A DNA stretch of 64,000 nucleotides from Isosphaera pallida ATCC 43644. Its GTDB lineage: Bacteria > Planctomycetota > Planctomycetia > Isosphaerales > Isosphaeraceae. The notes below the pieces were generated by a model. That model saw only the letters and a list, made by a program, of their open reading frames with translations, ran no database searches and was not told the origin of the DNA. Location: contig NC_014962.1 in NCBI RefSeq assembly GCF_000186345.1, positions 4,740,450-4,804,449 on the forward strand, read 5' to 3'. A program made the position numbers and the translations under genes. Shown here piece by piece: positions 28,352-35,680 of the stretch. Within the stretch, counting starts at the first letter, position 1; the number at the start of each line of letters is the position of its first letter.

Positions 28352-29182
28352 ATGGTTTCCTCCGACGCCGACGCCTCCGCGACTGCCCCACTGACCGGGT
28401 CGGTTTCACGTCCCTTGGCCGAAATTGTGGTGGGCATCCCCTGCTACAACGAGGCCCCCGCCCTTCCCGCGGTGGTGGCCGAGTGGCGAGCGGCGCTGCC
28501 CGAGGCCCGGCTGATCGTCTTCGACAACAACTCCACTGACGGCACCGCCGAGGTCGCCCACGCGCTGGGAGTCGAGGTGCGCTTTGTCGCCGCCCAAGGC
28601 AAGGGGCACGTGGTTCAGGCGATGTTCCGCGACCTGCTGGATCATCCCATCCTCGTTATGGTCGATGGCGACGGCACGTATCCCGCCTCCGAGGCGGTTC
28701 GCCTAGTCGAGCCGATTCGGGCCGGACGCGCCGACATGACCGTAGGCGCGCGTCGGCCGGTGGATGAACTCGGCGCGATGGCTCCGACCCGTCGGGTGGG
28801 CAACCTTCTGATTCGCGCGGCGTTCCGGGTGCTGATCGGTCCGGGAGCCTCCGACCTGCTGTCGGGCTACCGGGCGTTCAACCAGGCGTTCCGGCGCGCG
28901 ATCCAACCCCGCTCGCCGGGGTTCGCCATTGAAACCGAACTGGCCGCCGAAGCGGTCACCGGCGGCTGGCGGGTCGAGTCGGTTCCGGTCCCCTACCACC
29001 CCCGCGCCGCGGGAACCGTCAGCAAGCTCAACGCCGTCCGCGACGGTTTGCGCATCCTCGCCCGGATGATCCAACACACGTGGAAACATCGTCCTCACCG
29101 TCTGCTGTTCCTGGGCCTGATGACCCTGGCGTTGGTCAGCGCGGCGATCGAGGTCGCCGCGCTCGTGAGGACGGTGTGGTAA
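28352..29182 (+). CDS. Family 2 glycosyltransferase (GT-A fold)
   Basis: About 276 residues; start ATG 28352. The GT2 core is visible: VVGIPCYNEAPALPAVV, VFDNNSTDGTAEVA, GKGHVVQAMF, then MVDGDGTYPASE (the DxD-type metal/nucleotide motif), RRVGNLLIRAAF and DLLSGYRAFN. A C-terminal hydrophobic helix (LLFLGLMTLALVSAAIEVAALV) anchors it to the membrane. The pattern resembles dolichyl- or undecaprenyl-phosphate sugar synthases, which pass a sugar from a nucleotide donor to a lipid carrier; the exact donor is not readable. It has its own promoter-like sequence upstream. Confidence 0.88.
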   Translation: MVSSDADASATAPLTGSVSRPLAEIVVGIPCYNEAPALPAVVAEWRAALPEARLIVFDNNSTDGTAEVAHALGVEVRFVAAQGKGHVVQAMFRDLLDHPILVMVDGDGTYPASEAVRLVEPIRAGRADMTVGARRPVDELGAMAPTRRVGNLLIRAAFRVLIGPGASDLLSGYRAFNQAFRRAIQPRSPGFAIETELAAEAVTGGWRVESVPVPYHPRAAGTVSKLNAVRDGLRILARMIQHTWKHRPHRLLFLGLMTLALVSAAIEVAALVRTVW

Positions 29183-29349
29183 AAAGATTCTCATTGGCAA
29201 GGAGTCTCATACCCTAGCTCCACGGGATCGATCTTCTCGGCTTTGAGCAGTTCGCTGGCATAGCACAAGCAAGCCAACGCATCTTCATGGGTTATACTGG
29301 GAGGCTCGGCCAGGATGGATCAAGGGGGGGTGGAGAGGGGGAGGAATGC

Positions 29350-30543
29350 TCACGCGGAGGTTGTTTTCTGGCTCCCAATGCCCGGCGAAGCCGAGAGGGT
29401 CTTAAGCGCCAGGGCTTTGCACAGCGCTTCGACGAAGAAGTAATCGCCGAAGATGACCGACTCATCGACGCCGAGCTTTTTATGGAAATGATAGACGCCG
29501 CGTTTGAGGATTCCCTCCCAGCCGGGGGTCTGGTCGGCCAGGAAGGAGGGCTGACAAAGGGCGCGGAGGATCGCCAGGGCGGCGGCGCGGTAGCGTCGGG
29601 CCGCCTCGGGGTCAGCGGGGTCGGCGTGATCGGCCACGAGGTCGGCCAGCTGGAGCAGGCCGGAGGCGGCGATCGCGCCGGCGGAGCTGTCGGGGATGCG
29701 GTCAGGTCCCTCGGGCACGTCGAAGTCCCAGGGGGGCACAAACGAGTCGTCCAGACGTTCGAGGAAATGGTCGGCGTTGCGGCGGGCGATGTTGAGGTCG
29801 TCGGGGTCGTGGGTGTAGGTGAAGACGGTGCCAAAGCCGTAGAGCGACCAGGCTAGGCCGCGGGTCCAGTCGGAGTCGCCCCGCAGCCCCTGGTGGGTGG
29901 TTTGTTTGAGGAATTCGCCAGTGTCGAGGTTGAAGATGCCCTCGTGCGCGGTGCCGCCGTCGGGACGCACCAAGTAGGTGGCGGTGGTTCGGCAGTGAGC
30001 TTTGGCCAATTCGAAGAGGTCCGGGTCGCCAGTCTCGCGGGCGGCCCGGAAAATGATCGGCACATTCATCATGATGTCGATGAAGAGACTCTCGGGCGCG
30101 ACGAATGAGCGTAGGTAGCGGCCCTTGGGCATGAACCGCAGCGCCAGAGTCTTGCCAGCGGTGATGAGCACCTGATTGAGCGCGGGGTCGTGGGTCAGTT
30201 CGTACCAGGGCAGATAGGTAGAAAGGAAGATGAACCCCAGATCATGCACATCGCGGTCGTGCTGTTTGGATTCGAGGCGTTTGGAGAGGAGTTCGGCCTT
30301 TTCGCGCATCCAGGGGTCGCCGGAGTAGCGATGAAGCTGCCACATGATGCCGGGGAAGAACCCTTTGCACCAGTCGGTCCACTGCTCGCCGTCGTGCTTC
30401 CAACGTCCTACGCGGGTGTACATCGGATAAAAGTCGGGGTCCGCCTCGTGGGTCGTGCGGACCTGCGAGGCGGCGAACTCCAGGGCGTGCTGGAACAGTT
30501 GGCGAACCGCGTCCAGGGTTAGGTCGAGGGGGGGCTGGGCCAT
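29350..30543 (-). CDS. GH88-type unsaturated glucuronyl hydrolase
   Basis: About 397 residues, an (alpha/alpha)6 barrel. GAGGAG lies 8 bases ahead of the ATG. Family GH88 features: WTDWCKGFFPGIMWQL, then HDLGFIF with D101, SLFIDIMMN with D156 (positions of the two catalytic Asp residues of the family), SDWTRGLAWSLYGF, DSSAGAIAASGLLQL and GDYFFVEAL. These enzymes remove the 4,5-unsaturated uronic acid left by polysaccharide lyases. No signal peptide is visible, so it probably acts on imported oligosaccharides in the cytoplasm. It sits 48 bases downstream of maf on the same strand; no lyase gene is adjacent. Confidence 0.9.
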   Translation of the reverse strand: MAQPPLDLTLDAVRQLFQHALEFAASQVRTTHEADPDFYPMYTRVGRWKHDGEQWTDWCKGFFPGIMWQLHRYSGDPWMREKAELLSKRLESKQHDRDVHDLGFIFLSTYLPWYELTHDPALNQVLITAGKTLALRFMPKGRYLRSFVAPESLFIDIMMNVPIIFRAARETGDPDLFELAKAHCRTTATYLVRPDGGTAHEGIFNLDTGEFLKQTTHQGLRGDSDWTRGLAWSLYGFGTVFTYTHDPDDLNIARRNADHFLERLDDSFVPPWDFDVPEGPDRIPDSSAGAIAASGLLQLADLVADHADPADPEAARRYRAAALAILRALCQPSFLADQTPGWEGILKRGVYHFHKKLGVDESVIFGDYFFVEALCKALALKTLSASPGIGSQKTTSA

Positions 30544-30591
30544 GAGGGCGGACTCCTCGGGGGGGATGAACGGACGCAGGCTGCGTCGGTG

Positions 30592-31194
30592 TCAGGGGAG
30601 GGTCAGGCCGCAGAGTCGCAGAACATCCACGAGCGCGATCAAAGGCAGACCGATGATGGCGGTGAAGTCGTCGGTTTCGATCCGCTCGAACAGGGCGATG
30701 CCGCGGGACTCGATTTTATAGGCCCCTGCGCAGTCCCAGGAGGCGTCGGCGCGGACAACGCGGGCGATTGCCTCGGGATCAAGCGGTCTCATGGTCATAA
30801 GAGTGACGTTGGTGTGACGGTGGCGGGCGTCGCGGTGGCGAACAGTCAGCGCAGTGACGAGTTCGTGGGTGGTGCCGGCCAACCGGGCCAGTTGATCGCA
30901 AGCCGCCTCGAACGAGCCGGGTTTGCCCAGAATGGCCCCATCGAACGCTACGAGCTGATCGGAGCCGACGACGATTGCCTCGGGATGGTCGCGGGCGACC
31001 GCCTCGGCTTTGGCGTCGGCCAGGAACTCGGCCAGATCCCGGGGCGACCGCGAGGGGGCGGTGTGCTTCAGGGCCTCCTCGTCCACCGGGGGGACGATTG
31101 CCCGGAAGGGAATCCCCAATCGCTCCAGAAGCGCCCGGCGGTGGGGCGAACCACTCGCCAGGATCAACTCCGGGACCGACGAGGCGCAGGACAT
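30592..31194 (-). CDS. maf: Maf-family nucleoside triphosphate pyrophosphatase
   Basis: About 200 residues. Family motifs: LILASGSPHRRALLERLG at the N-terminus, AKAEAVA, VVGSDQLVAFDGAILGKP with the catalytic Asp region, and WDCAGAYKIESRG near the C-terminus. Maf proteins hydrolyse dTTP, UTP or modified pyrimidine triphosphates to the monophosphate and pyrophosphate, acting as a house-cleaning enzyme; they were first linked to septum formation. It is the first gene of a likely two-gene unit with the GH88 hydrolase. Confidence 0.93.
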   Translation of the reverse strand: MSCASSVPELILASGSPHRRALLERLGIPFRAIVPPVDEEALKHTAPSRSPRDLAEFLADAKAEAVARDHPEAIVVGSDQLVAFDGAILGKPGSFEAACDQLARLAGTTHELVTALTVRHRDARHRHTNVTLMTMRPLDPEAIARVVRADASWDCAGAYKIESRGIALFERIETDDFTAIIGLPLIALVDVLRLCGLTLP

Positions 31195-31377
31195 GGTTCG
31201 AGGCTCCCGAACCGGTTGGCAAGGTGAGCGGGCCGGATCGCGGCGATTCGAGTCGGGCAGGGTCGATCGTATGCGGCGGTTTGGTCACTCACAAGCCCCT
31301 CGCGGCAGCGACGCGGCACCGTTAGGATGACCCCTCTACCATTCCCTTCCCTGCCGCCACCTGGATCCGCCCGCCCG

Positions 31378-32856
31378 ATGACTTCGATCGACCTCGTGAT
31401 TGTCGCCGTCTATGTGGTCGGTTGTACGGTCTTGGGAGCCTGGCTGGGCCGCTCGACCGCCACCCAGGGACTCCAGGGCTATTTCTTGGGGGCGCGGGCC
31501 GCGCCAACCTGGGCGATTATGTTGTCAATCGTGGCGACCGAGACCAGCACAGTCACGTTTTTGAGCCTCCCCGGAGCCGCTTACAAAGAGGGCGGCGACC
31601 TCCGCTACCTCCAACTGACCATCGGCTACATCTTGGGCCGGTTCCTGGTGGCCGGGGTGCTGCTGCCAGCCTACTTCCGGGGCGAGATCTATTCGGCCTA
31701 CGAGGTGTTGGGACAACGATTCGGCGGGTCGGTCAAAACGGTCGCCTCGCTCATGTTCTTGACCATGCGCTCGCTGGGCGATGGACTCAGATTGGCTCTC
31801 ACATCACAGGTGATTCATCTGTTGACTGGTCTGGACATGACCGCCTCAATCCTGGTCATGGGTGGGGCGACAATCCTCTACACCTATCTGGGTGGCATGA
31901 CGGCGGTGATCTGGACCGACGTGATCCAGTTCGTGGTGTACATATTGGGAGGAGGTTTGGCTCTGGGGATTTTGACCCAGGCGGTCGGCGGGTTCGAGGC
32001 GATCATCTTGGCCGAGCCGGAGAAGTTTCGGGTGTTCCACCTCAATTTCGCTTGGAGCGACCCGTTCAACCTCTGGGCCGGGATCGGTGGCGGCATGGTT
32101 CTCAGCATGGCGACCCACGGCACCGATCAATTGATGGTCCAACGTTACCTAGCCGCACGCGGTCCCCGCCAAGCAGCCGCGGCTTTGATCACCAGCGGCT
32201 TCGTGGTGGCTGGTCAGTTCGCTTTGTTCCTGGTCATCGGCGTGGCGCTGGCGGCCTACTTCGCCTCCGATCCCGCGCTGGCGGTCACCGCCCCGGCCAA
32301 AGCCGACGCCGCCTTCGCTACCTTTCTAACTTCGCCGGCGATGCCCACGGGTGTTCGAGGCGTGATCGTCGCGGCCCTCATCGCCGCGGCGATGAGCACC
32401 TTGTCCAGTTCGTTGACCGCCTCTTCGGCCTCGACAGTCTCCGACTTGATCCTGCCCTGCTTGCATCCCGAGGCGCGTCGGTCAAAGACGGTGTTGCGAT
32501 TGTCGATGGGGTTGACGGTGGTGTGGGGCCTAGTCCAGGTGGGTATTGGCTGGGCCTGCGTGGACATTCGCTCGCAAGCGATTGATAATGTGCTGGCGAT
32601 CGCCTCGCTTGGGGCCGGCTTGATTCTGGGGCTGTTCCTCTTGGGCACCTTCGTGGTTCCCGCCGGTCCCCGCGCCGCCCTCATCGGTCTGTTGACCGGT
32701 GCGGCGGTGATCTTCGGGGCCAAGTTCGGTCTGGATTTGGCCTTCCCCTGGTTCGCTCCCCTGGGCGCGGGCACCGTCTTTCTCGTCGGCGGCCTGCTGG
32801 CCGGTCCTGGCGGTTCCCCTCCCGGCTCGAGTTCAAGCCCTGGCGGAACGGCTTGA
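31378..32856 (+). CDS. Sodium:solute symporter (SSS family)
   Basis: About 492 residues with roughly 13 hydrophobic segments. The start at 31378 puts helix 1 (SIDLVIVAVYVVGCTVLGAWLG) at the N-terminus as usual; an ATG at 31327 would add 17 Pro-rich residues. Recognisable SSS features include AAPTWAIMLSIVATETSTVTFLSLPG, the GGMTAVIWTDVIQFVVYILG block, HGTDQLMVQRYLAARGPRQA and MSTLSSSLTASSASTVSDL with the Ser/Thr sodium-site region. It imports a small solute with Na+. The serine hydrolase-NamZ fusion gene starts 77 bases downstream, so a cell-wall sugar or peptide is a reasonable guess for the substrate (inference only). Confidence 0.9.
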   Translation: MTSIDLVIVAVYVVGCTVLGAWLGRSTATQGLQGYFLGARAAPTWAIMLSIVATETSTVTFLSLPGAAYKEGGDLRYLQLTIGYILGRFLVAGVLLPAYFRGEIYSAYEVLGQRFGGSVKTVASLMFLTMRSLGDGLRLALTSQVIHLLTGLDMTASILVMGGATILYTYLGGMTAVIWTDVIQFVVYILGGGLALGILTQAVGGFEAIILAEPEKFRVFHLNFAWSDPFNLWAGIGGGMVLSMATHGTDQLMVQRYLAARGPRQAAAALITSGFVVAGQFALFLVIGVALAAYFASDPALAVTAPAKADAAFATFLTSPAMPTGVRGVIVAALIAAAMSTLSSSLTASSASTVSDLILPCLHPEARRSKTVLRLSMGLTVVWGLVQVGIGWACVDIRSQAIDNVLAIASLGAGLILGLFLLGTFVVPAGPRAALIGLLTGAAVIFGAKFGLDLAFPWFAPLGAGTVFLVGGLLAGPGGSPPGSSSSPGGTA

Positions 32857-32933
32857 CCTTGACCCAACCTCTGACCGTCTCGTGATCGTCCTCCAACACC
32901 CCCCCTCGTTTCATCCGGTTGCGAGTCCCGCTC

Positions 32934-35303
32934 ATGCTTATGGTGGCGCGTTGTTGCACGATCCGGTTGACGCGGCTGGTTCTCCTCCTCGTTCTGGGGT
33001 TCGCGGGTCCAGAACCGGGGCGAATGGTCGCAGCGGCTCCCCAGGCTCCTGAAGCCACTCCCGAGCAAGTCGGCCTCGATCCGGCCAAGCTCGACGCCAT
33101 TGAAACAGCGCTCAGGGAGGCGATCGCCCGCGAGGCGATCCCCGGCGCGGTAGTGGGGGTGGGACGCTTCGGCAAACTCGCTTATGTCAAAGCGTTGGGG
33201 GATCGGGCGGTCCAACCCGACCGCGAGCCGATGACCCGCGACACGATCTTCGACCTGGCCAGCCTTACCAAGCCGATCGCCACGGCCTCGTCCATCCTGA
33301 GCCTGATCCACGAGGGCAAGCTCAAAACAACCGATCGGGTGGCGGATCACTTGCCGGAGTTCGCCCCCCACGGCAAGGAGGTCATCACGGTCGATCAGTT
33401 GTTGCGCCATCGCGCCGGTTTGATCGCCGACAACCCGTTGGAAGACTATGAACACGGTCCCGAGGCGGCGTGGAAGGCCATTTGCGACCTGACGCCGATC
33501 CATCCACCGGGCGAACGGTTCGTTTACACCGATGTCGGGTTCATCGTGCTGGGCAAACTCGTGGAGAAGCTAGACGGACGCCCGCTGGACCAAGCGGCCG
33601 CGGCGCGGGTGTTCGGTCCTTTGGGAATGAGCGACGCTCGCTTCAACCCGGACCAAACGCTCCAAGGACGGATCGCGCCCACCGAGGAGGAGCGCGGGGT
33701 GGGTGTGGTGCGAGGGGTCGTGCATGACCCCCGCGCCCGTTTGATGGGTGGGGTGGCCGGTCACGCTGGTCTGTTCGGCACGGTGGACGACCTGGCGGCC
33801 TACGCCTCGGCTCTGACCGGCCTGCTCCGGGGCGAGGCGCAGGCCGGACGCGGCTGGCTGACTCCGGAGGAGGCCCGAACCATGATCGACCCGGCCGACA
33901 CGCCGCCTAACCAGCGTCGCGGTCTAGGCTGGGATATTTCGACCCCCTACAGTTCGCCGCGGGGCGACCTCTTTGGACCCGCTAGCTTCGGCCACACCGG
34001 GTTCACCGGCACCAGCGTCTGGATCGACCCGGAATCGGACCTGTTCGTGATTCTGCTGACGAGCCGTTTGCATCCCCGAAACCGAGGCAACATCAACCCG
34101 ATTCGGTCCCAAGTGGCGACCCTGGCCGCCTCGGCCGTGATCAGCGACCCCCGGCCCGATCCCGGCCCGGTCGCTTGTGGCATCGACCGTCTGCTCCTCC
34201 AAGGCGGCGGTCCCCTGGTGGGCAAGCGGGTCGGTCTGGTCACCAACCACACCGGACGCACCCGCGATGGCCGCGCCACCATCGACGCCCTCCGTCACCT
34301 GCCTGGCGTGGACCTTGTGGCCCTCTTCAGCCCGGAACACGGCATCCGCGGCGAAGTGGACCGCGAAGTGGACGACGGCCGCGACGAACGCACCGGCTTG
34401 CCGATCTTCAGCCTCTACGGTAAGACCCGCAAACCGACCCCGGAGAGCCTCAAAGGAGTCGAAATTCTGGTCTACGACCTTCAAGATATCGGAACACGGT
34501 TTTATACTTACATCAGCACACTCAAACTGGTGATGAAGGCGGCCGCCGAGGCGGGGCTTCCCCTGGTGGTGCTGGATCGTCCCAACCCAATCGGCGGCGT
34601 CGAGGTGGCCGGTCCGGTGCGTGACCCGCGGTTCGACTCGTTCATCGCCTGTCACGCCCTGCCGGTACGTCACGGCATGACTGTGGGCGAACTCGCCCGG
34701 ATGTTCAACGAGGAGGATCAAATTGGCACCGACTTGACCGTGATCCCCTGTCAAGGCTGGCGGCGCAGCATGCTCTGGGACCAAACCGGTCTGGAGTGGG
34801 TCAACCCCTCGCCCAACATGCGAAGCCTCACCGAGGCATTGCTGTATCCTGGAGTGGGGCTTCTGGAAGCGACCAACCTGGCGACCGGTCGCGGCACCGA
34901 CACCCCGTTCGAGCGGATCGGCGCGCCCTGGATCGAACCGCGGCGGCTGGCCCGAGCGCTCAACGACCTGAAGTTGCCCGGCGTGGTCTTCGTACCGATC
35001 CGATTCACCCCCTCGGAGCGGCAATACGCCGGTGAAACCTGTGGCGGGGTGTTCCTCCAAATCACAAATCGGGATCAATTCGAACCGATTTCGCTGGCAA
35101 TCGGCTTGGCGATCGTTTTAAATCGGCTCTATCCTCGGCAGTGGGATTCCACCAAGCTCCAGGGCATGGTCGCCCATCAGGCGACCCTGGAGGCGATTTC
35201 GCAGGGACGAGATCTCGCCCAAATCCCTCGTCTCTGGGATGATGACCTGGACGAATTTCAGGCGCGCCGCGCCCGGTTCCTCATTAGTGGGTACGTCGAA
35301 TGA
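32934..35303 (+). CDS. Fusion of a beta-lactamase-fold serine hydrolase and a NamZ-type (DUF1343) muramidase
   Basis: About 789 residues. The ATG at 32934 begins a signal peptide (TRLVLLLVLGFAG); the frame extends to TTG 32919. Domain 1 (about 40-400) is a class C beta-lactamase/PBP-like serine hydrolase with S110-L-T-K113, Y198-T-D in FVYTDVGFIVLG and H354-T-G in GHTGFTGTSVW. Domain 2 (about 415-789) matches DUF1343/NamZ: VGLVTNHTGRTRDG, LFSPEHGIRGEVD, VYDLQDIGTRFYTYI, VLDRPNPIGG and ETCGGVFLQITNRDQF. NamZ enzymes release terminal N-acetylmuramic acid from glycan chains. The combination suggests a periplasmic enzyme acting on peptidoglycan stem peptides and glycan ends together. It probably shares an operon with the upstream symporter. 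Confidence 0.9.
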   Translation: MLMVARCCTIRLTRLVLLLVLGFAGPEPGRMVAAAPQAPEATPEQVGLDPAKLDAIETALREAIAREAIPGAVVGVGRFGKLAYVKALGDRAVQPDREPMTRDTIFDLASLTKPIATASSILSLIHEGKLKTTDRVADHLPEFAPHGKEVITVDQLLRHRAGLIADNPLEDYEHGPEAAWKAICDLTPIHPPGERFVYTDVGFIVLGKLVEKLDGRPLDQAAAARVFGPLGMSDARFNPDQTLQGRIAPTEEERGVGVVRGVVHDPRARLMGGVAGHAGLFGTVDDLAAYASALTGLLRGEAQAGRGWLTPEEARTMIDPADTPPNQRRGLGWDISTPYSSPRGDLFGPASFGHTGFTGTSVWIDPESDLFVILLTSRLHPRNRGNINPIRSQVATLAASAVISDPRPDPGPVACGIDRLLLQGGGPLVGKRVGLVTNHTGRTRDGRATIDALRHLPGVDLVALFSPEHGIRGEVDREVDDGRDERTGLPIFSLYGKTRKPTPESLKGVEILVYDLQDIGTRFYTYISTLKLVMKAAAEAGLPLVVLDRPNPIGGVEVAGPVRDPRFDSFIACHALPVRHGMTVGELARMFNEEDQIGTDLTVIPCQGWRRSMLWDQTGLEWVNPSPNMRSLTEALLYPGVGLLEATNLATGRGTDTPFERIGAPWIEPRRLARALNDLKLPGVVFVPIRFTPSERQYAGETCGGVFLQITNRDQFEPISLAIGLAIVLNRLYPRQWDSTKLQGMVAHQATLEAISQGRDLAQIPRLWDDDLDEFQARRARFLISGYVE

Positions 35304-35680
35304 ACGAGGCCCGCATCACCGCGACCCAATCGACTCACCCCAATCTGGCGAGATCGACCCATCCACGTGGACCTGTTGTGCAAACCATCGCGCTTCCCTT
35401 TCTCAGTCGCTCCCGCCCAACCGGACCAACCCACCCTTAACCCGGTCGCCGCCGCCCATGATGTGAAGGTGATGGAACGTCCTCCCCAGGCTCCAAGGAT
35501 GGGGGGTCAATGTCGTCGAACATCCCGGCTGGTTGTTCATTGTCATGGGGTCCGTGAGAATGAAAACCCAATCGTTCCACCGGCGCTCCCACGAGATGAC
35601 GCGACTTGGCGGTGACCATAAACCACACCGTCCGCGAATCCAGCCTTCTCGGGAGTCCTCGCTTTGAGTTGGCCAACGTG
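35304..35680. other. 377-base region upstream of the hybrid histidine kinase
   Basis: No separate gene is supported. The kinase frame continues upstream from 35681 to GTG 35612 and TTG 35606, so part of this stretch may be coding if one of those is used. No hairpin or strong promoter is visible. Confidence 0.4.

Noticed and set aside
31422-32585. A 387-codon plus-strand frame within the symporter gene
   Set aside because: Its product is Arg/Gly/His-rich without domains, and the overlapping frame is a clear multi-helix transporter.
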